Positions 48,701-64,000 of a stretch of 64,000 nucleotides of DNA are shown piece by piece. The position numbers and the translations under genes are program-made. Origin of the DNA: Glandiceps talaboti (lineage: Eukaryota; Hemichordata; Enteropneusta; Spengelidae); assembly GCF_964340395.1 (NCBI RefSeq), contig NC_135559.1, positions 7,871,259 to 7,935,258 on the forward strand, written 5' to 3'. The notes under the pieces were generated by a model. That model did no database searches, was not told the DNA's origin, and saw only the letters and a program-made list of their open reading frames with translations. The stretch's first letter is position 1. Every line of letters begins with the position of its first letter.

Positions 48701-51700
48701 AAAATCATATGTAATTTGATAGCAGTAATCAATACAAGTGTACTAAAGGTAGAAATAAGTCTGACTGAACTTTTTTTAAGTTGATAGCAGTAATCAATAC
48801 AAGTTTACTACAGACATAAATAAGTCTGACTGGACATTCCCCTTTAATATATCTGGTGCGTTTTGATGAAAATACAGACATTATGTAATATCCTCCCGCT
48901 TTCAGACAACAGCTGAAAATATTAAAATGTTCTTTTTACCTTGTTATGAGCCAGACTGAGATACTCCAATTCAGGAAATGGTGGTGGTGATTCACTTGTA
49001 AATAAATCACTTCCTATCTGTGTTCCAGTACCATTAAAACTAAGATTCTCATCCACTTCATCTTCTTCTTTGATGTCTTTCAGTGTAGACTCAATCATTG
49101 AAATACTGGCAACGTTGGCTATTTCTTCACCTGGAGAAATCATTGAGATGTTATCAATATTACAATATACTATATCACTACCCAAATAATAATGGGTGTT
49201 TTGTCAATATATACCAGTATACCCTAACCATCTAACACACACCTAACTGACCAGCACCCTTTCTCTATACTACCGATAGTATACCCTAACCCTCTAACAC
49301 CGGCACACCTAACTGAACAACGCTCTAATCCATCTAACACACACCTAACTGACCAGCACTCTTATCTAGCCCTCTAACACACACATAACTGACCGGCACT
49401 CTTACTCTATACTAGTATACCCTAACCCTCTAACACCGGCACACCTAACTGAACAACACTCTAAACCATCTAACACACACCTAACTGACCAACACTCTTA
49501 TCTAACCCTCTAACACACACCTAACTGACCAGCACTCTACTCTAACCATCTAACACACATCTAACTGACCGGGACTCATAGTCTGTAGTATACCCTAACC
49601 ATCTAACACACACCTAACTGACCAACACTCTAATCTAACCATGTAACACACACCTAACTGACCAGCACTCTAATCTAACCCTCTAACACACACCTAACTG
49701 ACCGGCACTCTTACTCTATACTAGTATACCCTAACCATCTAACACACACCTAACTGACCAGCACTTGTACCCTGTAGTATACCCTAACCATTTAACACAC
49801 ACCTAACTGACCAGCACTCTTACTATCCTTTAAGATGGTCCTACTGTTGTATCTAGCAGTGTCTCCTTTGCTGGAAGTCCTGCTGCAAACACTGCTACTG
49901 CTACTCAGCCTACTGATACCACTAAGAACAGACCACTTAGTCTCTAAGCTACCTATACCTATCACTGAATATAAACACAACAAAATAGACATTACTGTTG
50001 AGCACTACACAGTACATGTTGATGATGTATCTATGCCAGAGTATTGTCTATGCCTATCACTGATGATGTATCTATGTCAGAGTACTGCCTATACTTATCA
50101 CTGGGTATAAACACAACAAAATACACTTTAAGGACAATTTATAGTTTCTTCATGTATGTTTGTATTTGTTAGAATACTGCCTGAACTTATCACTAGATAC
50201 AAACAGAACGAAACATATTACTGTTGATTACTCTCTCTATGTGAGAGTACTGCCTATACATGTACGTACTGACAGTAAGGAATCTTTTTGAGCCTAGTAC
50301 TAGCCGAGCCTCATACTAATATAGAGCTGTTGCCAGCATCAACCCTTGTAGGGTTTTAGTACCAGCCCAGTGTAAACACAATACTGACTCTTATCCGTGT
50401 CAGCACTGAGCTAGCCAAATGCTAAATTCTAAAAAACTGATTACTATCTTTGCTATGTGCAAAATACTTGGATACTCAAATATTATAGTTTGTAACAACA
50501 ACCAAAGGTAAAACTGATTTCATAAATAAATCAATCAATCAATCAATCAATTTAAGCAAATTAAAATGCCAGACTCTAATATGACGTAAATTTGAGAGAT
50601 GTTGTACAGTTAGAAGGCTCTGAAGAATAGAAATGTCTTTACATCTGAAGGCATTAGCAGTAGGTTTCACAGTGTGATATTTCAATCTGTAAGTGTAACA
50701 TACCTTCTAGTTCATTTTTACTACTTTTTCTGCTGTTCCCTCTGCTTGATTTCCTACTGGACGGTTGACTGGCAGTATCACCTGCATTCCGTGGTGTTGT
50801 ATGACGAGGTGTATTTGTCACAGACGGTGGCAGACTTTCCACCATCTTACCACCAACGGCTCTCAAATGAGGTACTGAATATATATCATTTTTGTCTAAA
50901 TTAAGTCTTTTCAGTCTGAAAGAAAGTAAATACAAAGGATCATAGGTCAGAGGTTAGATGTAATGCTAGTATGTAGGAATATGGACCTGTTGCTGAGTCC
51001 AAAATGCATCATGTGTCGCCCAATACAATGCAATGTATTCTGTATGCAAATAGGGTTTTGAACATGCTGCTAAGGGGGAGAGTTGTCACCTGGCTTATAC
51101 TCTGGATTTTAGAGTAAAAAAAACGTCTTTGTCATTGACAGAGTTCAGTGTTTGTTCTATAAAAATAATAATATCACTCACAATTAAAAATTTCAATATG
51201 TCTTTCCATTGTTTAATGATGAATTTTTTTTTACATGTACCACAGATAAAACAATCTAAAAATAAGCACATGAGCGATGATGTCACACGCAATGTATCTT
51301 GGACCCAGGATATCAACTATCTATAGGCATTCTAATAAATTGAGATTTATTTAAAATATTTCACTGCTGTAATATGGCAGTTATTGTTCATTACAAATTC
51401 TAGTGCAAAGAAACATACAATCTGTGATACTCAAGTTAAGCAATTTCAGTGTGTGAAAATGTAGTTTCAATTATTTTGATTACAAGCCCAGCATAATAAT
51501 ACACCATTATAAGTGTAATCAACCCATGTTACTGCTACCATTTATGAAGCAAGTAAGATATAAGATGTCAAAAAAAAATTGTCTATATTTGGAAAGCTAA
51601 ATACAATTATGGTTGAAATGCTATCATTCCCTCACTGTGATGGTCAGCTGACAGAATTGTTCAGTTATACATTATTTGGAGTGATTGAAACATAGTTCTT

Positions 51701-54700
51701 TTACACCTGATATGAATACTGTAAATGATTGTGAACAAAGTGATATTGCTTTACTTGGGTGTTATATACTTAAATGTCTCTTAGGACTATGAGGGGTTAA
51801 TGACTTACTTTCTGATGCCAGCAAGGTTAGCAAACGTTGTAAGGTCTGTCAATTTGTTATCATCTAAATAGAGGATTTCTAGGTTGGCAAATCTCGATAT
51901 CTTCAATGGTGTCATCCTATCACTGTAATCAAATAACAAAAAACATAAATTAACATTTCAACATTGTTGAGTCAAACATGATGGTTGAACAGTTAAGGAA
52001 GTTAGGTTGGAATCGGCAAGTTTCTGGTTTAAGGCTTCCTGATGTCATTTGTTTCTGAAGGTTAATGTCCTTTAAGCAAGATTGAACTAGGACTGAGACC
52101 TAGTTAATCAAGCTGTATCAATCTACATGAATGCTTACAGAGGCTGTATTTATCACATGTTTGTGCCTTTAATTCATTTTGATTTATTGATTGATTGATT
52201 CTAACAGGCATTGCTTAATAACAGGAGGAATGTTCATTATTAATGCAGGAGGAAACCAGAGTACTCAGGGAAAACACTGCATTGTTTGGTAGAGTCAAAC
52301 TGAATGACACTCTTCTTACTTACAGCGTGGTAAATTTCATAAAACCGAGAATGGGTTCAAACCCTGACCACAGTGGTAAGAGGTAAGTGATTTAACCACT
52401 CGCCCACCAACAACCCTTATAAGGGACCCTGACTGCAGTGGTAAGAGGCAAGTTTAACCACTCCGCCATTGACAACACTAAATCAACTAACGATGTCTCT
52501 GAATTCAGTGACAAACTACTTACTCATCTCTAAGCATGATGGGTTGTGCCATCTCAGCAGGCAATGACTTCAAACCATTACCACTTAGATGTAATACTTT
52601 CAGTTTAGGAAGCAATCCAACTGTAAGGATATCTTCATTTGATAAATTGTTATACGATAAATCTAGCACCTGTCAATCAAATAAAAACATAAAAGGGTTT
52701 TTAGTCATTAGAATTTAGATGTACATATACAACATGATCTTGATGACCTATGAATACATTGGAATCCAATGCTGTATATGAGTGTCAGTGTGGTGTATAT
52801 TGGTATTTACGTGGATGCTTGTGGTATTCTCTGTGGCCATACTTTCATATGTGAAGCGAGTTAAAGTGTAGTAGAAAGTATTGTAAACACAAGTCAAAAT
52901 ACCCACAGTATCTTTTCTAGCACTCAAATGCCATAGGCCTCTATTATAATTACATATGTTTATCTGAATTTAAAGGCCTGGGTCTAATCCCAGGTTCTCA
53001 TGCCAGTGTTATCGTATCACTGGAACCATGAGGATTACATAGCATATCTTATATATGTTATATGATTTCATAATATCAATAATAAACTTACCTCTAAAAA
53101 TGGAAAATCATCAAGATCAATTTTTAAATTTCTAAGTCCATTGACAGGAATCTCTAATTCTCTAATTATGGGAAAGTGTTTAAAGGCCTCTGTAGAAAAA
53201 AAAGAAAGTATAATTGTATGATAAGAGAGAGTACTTTTCCAGTTACTACTTATTTACGGGAAAAGTCCAGTCAGACTCATTTCTGCTTTCAGTACATTTG
53301 TATCGATTACTGCTATCAAATTAAATATTACTTTGGGTGATAAAATAGCACCTTGATAACTTATTCAACTTTGTAATCTTGTAAATGAGCCCTCCTGCAC
53401 TTGACATGTGTTTGGCTTTTTTTTGGCATTTCTGCAAGGGTTTATGGGTAAACTTTTGGTGATGACATCACATTTACCACAATGTCTTTGTCTGTATTTG
53501 TATACGACTACATCTGAAATGGTGGTGTACATGTAATACTTCATTTTCAACTGTTGTTCTTATACCATTACTGTCTATACAGTACTTCAGACCAAAATTA
53601 AGTTTGATGTTACATAATAATTACTGAACTGACCAACATAAATACCTGTTTCCCTAAAAACTGACAGCTATCAATCCATGTTAACACTAAAACCGACAAC
53701 TGATAACACTCACCAAATGGTAATAGATTTTCTGCTGCATTGACATATGCAACATTATCAAAGAGTTGAAAATCATCTTCTCTAGCTTCAGACAGATCTT
53801 GACCAGTGATATTGACTGAACACAAATCTGATGGGTCTTCTACACAACAATGTTTCATCTATTAAAGTGAAAGAAAAAAGAAGCCATTTTTTCTACAGCT
53901 GACAAAATTACTTATATCAACAGTGACTGTGTCCACAATTCACAGAGTCCTAAAAATTTGATGAAAACAGTGAAATGATCCACAGTATCATCTTAAATCT
54001 TAACTCTAAAATGTAGCATGTAATAGGCCTTTCCAAAATTTGTCATGGTGGTGTTCTTCTTCCTGTCTGTGTGTACCTTAAGGTATACATGGTATATAAG
54101 AGCACTGCTGCTTTCCTCAACATCTGAACAATACCAAAAATATCCCTGATTTACACTTTTACAGAATACTAAGGGACAAAGCTCTTAAGAAATGGTACTA
54201 TGAGGTGATGATACCCCAAATTGAGTGAGGGCGCTGTACCATCAATTTCCTGTTTGCAGTCTGGAATAAGGCAATTACTGAATTAGTCAGTGCATATACA
54301 ATGTACATATACAAATTACAAGTATACATTTAGTACACACATATTTCACAACTGTGTCAAGACTGAGAATAACATGTGAAGTAATATACATGTAATGCAT
54401 GTAACATGTAAAAATTACTTTTATATTTGACTCACACTCAGGATTCAACACCTTCACAATAACTTTAGACTTTGTATTTTCCAGATACATGTACTATGAA
54501 CTAAACTGTATTTTAGGCATGCTGCAGAGTGCACTGACATTTTAGGGTTTTTTTTATACATGTACTTACAAGAAAAAATCCATCTAGAAGTCCTGGTGTT
54601 TCATCATCTTCACCTCTACTTGACGCTGATGCTCTCTGTCTCTCCTCTCTTTCTCTCTGTTTTCTTTCTTCTTTCAACTGGTCATATGTCTTGGGTTTAG

Positions 54701-55956
54701 TACATAATATAGCTTTAAATCTCCTTCTTTGTTCAGCTCTCTGTGCTACCAGCCAGGCACCACCAACTGTAGAGAGATGAAGACAGGTTATGACCATGTA
54801 ATTGCTCACATTTGCAAAAACATAAGCTCCTCTTGGAAGAGTGTGTTTTCATATTTCTACAAAGAAGTCTGGGTACTTTTATGATTTATGATGTGATATT
54901 CCATATTCACAGATGATTGTAGTAGAGTGTCTTGTGAAGTGTTATAAACACAAAGAGTAACACATCCATAGTACAAGTAACCTTTTACCATTTATCTGTC
55001 AAAATGTTGACTCAGTGTTTGACATGTACAAGATTAGCAGTTACCGAAGTTACATGTATGAAGTAACATGTTACTAAGTCTAACCACAACTATGTGCCTA
55101 GCTACATTTCTGCTCCATGGTGTTACACATGTAAAAATGACCATGCTCTAGTACATGGCAGTAGAATCCTGTCATTCTATCTCCATGCCTAGTGTTTCAG
55201 TAACCGCCAGTGGCCCCAGCATCCCCTATCACCCCCTCCCCTGCACTGCATAGGGGTTGGGTACACTCTTTCCTACCAAACTAAAATTCAAACCACGGCC
55301 AATGATTTTCCTGAGGTCCTGAAGGTTTAGAAGAAAGAGCCAAAACTTGTTATTATTTTGTTGTATACATAATTTCAGATTCAGAATGGGAACATATCTT
55401 TAAAACATACAAAGTTAGATTCTAAATACTACCGATCTGTATCATATTAACACCGTATTATTTCGTTTCCACTGACATTGTTTTCATCTATGATTTACCC
55501 TGTTGTACAATAATAATTATAATGTCACAAATATTCAAAACAACAACTTGGTGATTTGTCAGACTGTAATATCATTTTGTTTCTTGATCCCGAAACATAC
55601 ACGAATAGCCTGTAAATTCGGAAAATTAAGACAGAATTGAACAATGCCGGTAGTTTTGGTTTTAATAAAGGATATACGTTGTACTGTTTATTCGTTATTG
55701 ATTGGGGGATCACTGCAGTGCACTGCACAGTGAGTGTGCTTCAGTCTGATTTCGTTACAATAATAGAACACGACAATATTGTGCCATAAAGTAGTGAGGC
55801 AAGTACAAGCCACGTACTTTTCGCACACAAAGACAGAAGGAAATATTATCTGTACAAACCATCCTCTGCTGGTCGGAATATGTTCCTAACTGGAAAGCAA
55901 TTCGCGGTATAACCTCCCGTTCCGTCGTCCAACTTTACTCCAGCAGGAACCGCCAT
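44338..55956 (-). CDS. XRRA1: X-ray radiation resistance-associated protein 1-like LRR protein, 15 coding exons
   Basis: Spliced product of 848 residues (human about 790). Exons: 55956-55860, 54766-54570, 53858-53714, 53189-53092, 52669-52524, 51922-51809, 50915-50704, 49964-49824, 49130-48940, 48270-48058, 47415-47053, 46649-46469, 45943-45831, 45306-45136, 44502-44338; all GT-AG and in frame. Matches to the human protein: KLDDG and NCFPVRN (8-26), PSDLCSVN (106-113), AENLLPF (140-146), leucine-rich repeats about 147-290 (LDLSYNNLS, LHLSGNGL, LYLDDNKL, LNLDKNDI), PPPFPELEYLSLAHNKV spanning the 447 junction, NNPL and PPLLRRYLVDRLGIHLTR (about 470-500), and DDPVFLTQ (632-639). The C-terminal 110 residues are charged and helical, likely coiled coil. 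Exons 7-8 encode a Ser-rich linker not recalled in the human protein. Human XRRA1 was named for its expression link to radiation response; its molecular role is unclear. The exon 8 acceptor could lie 6 or 12 bases further in without changing frame. Confidence 0.92.
44555..44880. repeat. 85-bp minisatellite, four copies
   Basis: Units begin at about 44564, 44649, 44734 and 44820 (GTTCTCCCCACTATAGAGAA, then GCTAACACCATCCTTGCCAC). It lies in intron 14 of XRRA1, just upstream of the last exon. Confidence 0.95.
45418..45760. repeat. CA-rich microsatellite plus 32-bp minisatellite
   Basis: CA repeats, then about four copies of ACAACAAAATATAGACACAT with ACATACATAC, then an ACAG tract (about 45720-45752). 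It lies in intron 13 of XRRA1, 71 bp from exon 13. Confidence 0.95.
46025..46315. mobile_element. Rearranged TTAAAGGAAAAGTC MITE copy
   Basis: The left part (GATTTTGGGTGATAAAG, GCACTTGACACG, GATGACATCACAATTACCAC) is in inverted orientation relative to the right part (AGTAATCAACACAAGTATAC, GGCTGGACTTTTCCGTTAA), so the copy is internally inverted or fused from two. It lies in intron 12 of XRRA1. Confidence 0.65.
46715..46930. repeat. TTTACATAATCATGCAT degenerate repeat
   Basis: About ten diverged copies of a 17-24-bp unit. It lies in intron 11 of XRRA1. Confidence 0.8.
48525..48855. mobile_element. TTAAAGGAAAAGTC MITE copy with doubled end
   Basis: Interior (AAGAGATTGTGGTAACTGTG, ATGTCATCACCAGAA, AAATGGCCAAACAC, TTATCACCCAAAATCATATG) followed by two copies of the GATAGCAGTAATCAATACAA end unit. 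It is the first step of the tandem growth seen at 29175. It lies in intron 9 of XRRA1. Confidence 0.8.
49200..49815. repeat. CTAACTGACCAGCACTC minisatellite filling intron 8 of XRRA1
   Basis: Fourteen or so copies of a 40-58-bp unit (CTAACCCTCTAACACACACC, TAACTGACCAGCACTCT, with or without an ACTCTATACTAGTATAC insert). The array occupies about 90% of the 693-bp intron and ends eight bases from the exon 8 splice donor. Confidence 0.93.
52178..52480 (-). mobile_element. tRNA-derived SINE with dimeric head
   Basis: Read on the minus strand, GGTGGGCGAGTGGTTAA (52408-52392) is an A-box-like tRNA start and GGGTTTGAACCC (52364-52353) a B box, 30 bases apart as in a tRNA of the Ser/Leu type. A second, shortened head (GGCGGAGTGGTTAAAC) lies just upstream at about 52470-52434. 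Downstream comes a body with TTTTCCCTGAGTACTCTGG then TTTCCTCC, a motif common in invertebrate SINEs, and an ATCA-type tail at 52200-52181. It lies in intron 5 of XRRA1, same strand as the gene. Confidence 0.7.
52969..53050. mobile_element. TTTAAAGGGCC-family MITE fragment
   Basis: TTTAAAGGCCTGGGTCTAATC then CAGGTTCTCATGCCAGTG and GTATCACTGGAACCATGAGG match the left part of the copy at 30419. It lies in intron 4 of XRRA1, close to exon 4. Confidence 0.6.
53255..53490. mobile_element. TTAAAGGAAAAGTC MITE copy, reverse orientation
   Basis: GGGAAAAGTCCAGTCAGACT, GATTACTGCTATCAAATTA, GGGTGATAAAATAGCACC, GATGACATCACATTTACCAC: the same family as 48525-48855 in the opposite direction. It lies in intron 3 of XRRA1. 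Confidence 0.8.
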
Positions 55957-56543
55957 CTTGGATCTGCTTCCATAGAAACATTGTTTATAAATTATAAACC
56001 GAGACTTTCCGACTTCATCCGAATAATTTTACATTGGATATTTATCTTTGTAAATGTTCATTATTGTAAATTTATGTAGAATAGAAAAATCTATATAAAG
56101 TTAACGTTTTTTTAATGGAGAAAAAATAAAAATAGTTACTATTCATGTGACACGGGTCGCAAAGATACTTACCCATAGTGCAATGGAAACCTATGAATGA
56201 CGTCAGAGGGCATCCACCACCATTTTGTGAACTTCCCAAAGCACCAGTGTGTCTATTTCTGAAACGAGTGTATGTGAAAACACCCTCTGAACTGAAGTTC
56301 TAAATTGTATTTTGTGGTAAAGTTCCGAGGAAGGCTTCGTAGTATGGGAATGGAGTAAGCAGTTCATAGCGACGTGGGGAACGTATGTGAACGGGGCGAA
56401 GAGCAGTGGTGTAAGAAAGTGTGTGTATTTGTGTTACTGTTTAGCCCTGTTACGTTGAATCAACGTAATTCGTGTATTTTCATTCAAATTCTTTCTCGGT
56501 TGTACCAGGTACCTGCAAGCTTTCCGAGAATTAGTAAGTGAAC
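55957..56543. promoter_or_regulatory. Bidirectional promoter region XRRA1 / NKAP
   Basis: The two start codons are 587 bp apart and point away from each other. A YY1 motif (CCGCCATCTTGG, 55950-55961) overlaps the XRRA1 start codon, a perfect CRE (TGACGTCA, 56198-56205) lies centrally, and a second CCATTTTG YY1-like site is at 56220-56227. No TATA box was seen. Shared regulation is inferred. Confidence 0.6.
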
Positions 56544-61853
<5,310 letters not shown>

Positions 61854-61970
61854 AACCATCAACTTCATTTTGTTGTCAACAACTACCGGTACATCTATGG
61901 GTCAGCTTACAACTTGTTTTTGCTCAACATGTCCTGGAATACATGTCCATGTTTTTTCTCTTTTGAACTA

Positions 61971-61985
61971 TGCCCTCTAGTGGCA
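61971..61985 (-). promoter_or_regulatory. CTCF-like motif
   Basis: Minus strand TTGCCACTAGAGGGCA fits the CTCF core CCASYAGRGGGCR. A second candidate, CCACCAGTAGATGGCGC, is at 62397-62413 on the plus strand, so the two are in opposite orientation 410 bp apart. Confidence 0.35.
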
Positions 61986-62860
61986 AGATACAGCAGCAAT
62001 TAAGTTAATCAAATACATGTACAACTATTGGAAAGAGCTAGACCAGTTCGTACACAGTTTTTTTTGAAAGAACAATGAAATTTAATGTACAACAGTAAAG
62101 CACTACATATTTTAGTTCTTGAAAATACTGCTGTGTATGATGTGGAACACACTGTATGGGTAGTCCTGATATTTGAATGGACCAAAGTAATTTTTGAAAG
62201 TTAATTAGGACTTGAAACCATTACAAGGTTCTAATTGATCTGAAGACATTTGCAACTGTACTTTACTTATCATAACAAAGTCAATCATTAACAAATCAGG
62301 TAACAGATGAATTGTTTTCTAACCAATCAGAGTGAACCTTATAAAGTGATTTGTGTTATGTGAAACATTTTGCTTTCAAACATTATCAAAATTCTTCCAC
62401 CAGTAGATGGCGCTGTTTATACCTGGTGAATTTCACAAATATTACTCATAATTTTAATGTCATTTTGTACATGTTTTGGCTCAACACAAGTTGGTGTTTC
62501 CAGAGTTAGCTCGCTCTTCAGCTTTGAGAAAGTGAAGAAAAATACATTTTAAATGTGTGTGTGTTGGTCATTATAGTGCTGTACACAGATATTCAATTCC
62601 ATACTCAGAGAAATATCAAATGTAACTCGCTGCATTTTCCTTGAGTCATACACGAACTGAAAGCTATAACAAAAGTTTATTATAGCCATGAAAGGGCAGA
62701 TAATTTTGTTAATGCTAAATACTGCCATTTTGTATGCACCAATACAATTAATCCATATATTTGTTTGGCTTTATAGGATGTAAAAATTGAAATTAAAAAA
62801 AAAATCAAAGCAAAGCCATATGTCCAGAGATACTTTTTTGATTTTGAGGCAGTAGAAAGG

Positions 62861-62979
62861 TAGTCTTGTTCCTGATGACCGTGTTTCGATTTACACTACA
62901 TTATCTTCACACATTACATAATGTGTGACAAAGATAACACAGTGTAAATCGGAACACACGGTCGTCAGGAACTAGACTA
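62861..62979. mobile_element. Fold-back MITE, Mutator-like, with 9-bp target duplication
   Basis: 119 bp. Starts TAGTCTTGTTCCTGATGACC and ends with the inverse GGTCGTCAGGAACTAGACTA. The arms match over about 55 bp with small gaps and meet at a CATAATGTG centre. The same nine bases, GTAGAAAGG, lie on both sides (62852-62860 and 62980-62988). A one-ended relative (TAGTCTTGTTCCT, then GCTACGATTTACAC) is at 58378 in NKAP intron 3. Confidence 0.85.
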
Positions 62980-63518
62980 GTAGAAAGGTGTCATTGCTTA
63001 GTTTGACTGCTAGGAGTGCTGTTCAGAGCAGCTCTTGGACCAGAAGTGTCAAGATAGTTAGAGTGCTCTAGCCTCCTTCTATTGTTTCCCAGTCTTTCAT
63101 GACATAATTTGGCTAAACATTCTACTAACATTGTTTCCGATAATATCTTTTTGATCCCGAGTTTGTTTTTTTTTGAAACTTTTTGTTGACTCCTTCATGT
63201 ACGTATGATTTAGCCCTTGCCTTTCTTCATATGGGGTGCCCATTTTGACAATTCTTTCATAAATGACTTCTCACTGGATTATCAGAATATAGCTCATTAA
63301 TTTAATTCCATTTAATTGTATACAAACCCTTGAGAACATAGATGTTAGCCTCACAGGGCCAAAATGATTTCATCAGAATACAACAGACAAGCATTGCCAT
63401 CATTAAATGGAACCCTACCTTCTTTGAAAAATCATCACATGGGTAATATGTAGTTGATTGCAAGGAACTTAGAACTTTAAAGGCATGCTGCATACACTAA
63501 AGATCACACAAGTGTTGT

Positions 63519-63880
63519 TAAAGTGGCCATATGGATGAGGATGTGGTATTGATTTAGGATTTTTAATTTATAAAACAATTTTTATCATGGCTTCCTACTT
63601 GGAAAATCAATGTGAAACAACATTGCCAAAGTCTGTGTTTGTAACTCAATAAATTGCAAAACCCTGATAAATGTGTGAAATCTTTGTAATTGTACATACA
63701 ATAACAAACTATTGTACACATTTTTTAGCTTTTTGCAGTTTATTGAGTTACAAAGTCCAGACTCTGCCAATGTTGTTTCACATTGATTTTCCAAGTAGGA
63801 AGCCTTAATAAAAATTGTTTTATAATTTAAAAATCCAAACTAAATACCAAATCTGCATCTATATTATATGGCCACTTTTA
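63519..63880. mobile_element. Fold-back element, about 360 bp, 145-bp arms
   Basis: The left arm (63519-about 63661) and right arm (about 63730-63880) are inverted copies with roughly 10-12% differences: AAAGTGGCCATAT at the outer end, ATAAAACAATTTTTAT, GGCTTCCTACTTGGAAAATC and TGTAACTCAATAAA further in. The loop is about 70 bp. TTA occurs just outside each end, a possible 3-bp duplication. Confidence 0.8.
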
Positions 63881-64000
63881 TGCATTTGTTTGAATTTAGA
63901 GTTGAATTAAGAACCTTTGATGGTTAAAGATGTAGAAAGTAACAAAAAAATGAATAAAATCATACTTTATAGAAAAAGATGTCTTAACTAGAGTTATTGT

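Larger units (their letters stand above)
61854..64000 (+). other. 3' UTR / 3' flank of NKAP
   Basis: No coding sequence. No clean AATAAA lies within 1.5 kb of the stop; the first are at 63648-63653 and 63807-63812, inside the fold-back at 63519-63880. The 3' end of the transcript is therefore unresolved. Two CTCF-like motifs (61971-61985 and 62397-62414) are in this stretch. Confidence 0.5.

Overview
The window looks like a piece of a marine invertebrate genome (deuterostome or lophotrochozoan; I cannot decide between, for example, a hemichordate and an amphioxus). The reasons are intron-rich genes with GT-AG splice sites, animal-specific proteins, many microsatellites, and many short fold-back DNA transposons in introns. 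Nothing is bacterial: there is no operon, CRISPR array or rRNA. No retroviral or LTR element was recognised.

Four host genes can be supported. (1) 7364-7855, minus: a single-exon Spot14/MID1IP1-family gene. (2) 21202-40726, minus: a germinal-center-kinase-III kinase closest to STK25, eight coding exons, 413 residues. (3) 44338-55956, minus: XRRA1, a leucine-rich-repeat protein, fifteen coding exons, 848 residues. (4) 56544-61853, plus: NKAP, eight coding exons, 381 residues. In the three spliced genes every exon junction was read by hand and keeps frame. XRRA1 and NKAP are divergent, with start codons 587 bp apart, and probably share a promoter.

Layout: 1-5.8 kb is gene-free, with two fold-back elements and a compound microsatellite. 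5.8-8.3 kb is the MID1IP1-like gene with its 3' flank and promoter. 8.3-21.2 kb is gene-free and rich in simple repeats and fold-backs, and may include the long 3' UTR of the kinase. 21.2-41.1 kb is the kinase, whose introns hold most of the mobile-element remnants. 41.1-43.8 kb is intergenic. 43.8-56.0 kb is XRRA1. 56.0-64 kb is NKAP and its 3' flank.

The genes are unrelated in pathway: lipid-synthesis regulation, Golgi/STRIPAK kinase signalling, a poorly understood LRR protein, and a nuclear transcription/splicing factor. The most unusual material is the transposon landscape. It includes two short fold-back elements with perfect 9-bp target duplications (Mutator-type), a 1.24-kb element with TTTTCCAGGG subterminal repeats, a dimeric tRNA-derived SINE, a 77-bp palindrome with exact 38-bp arms, and at least one fold-back family whose terminal sequence has been amplified into intronic tandem arrays. 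A second family may show the same behaviour.
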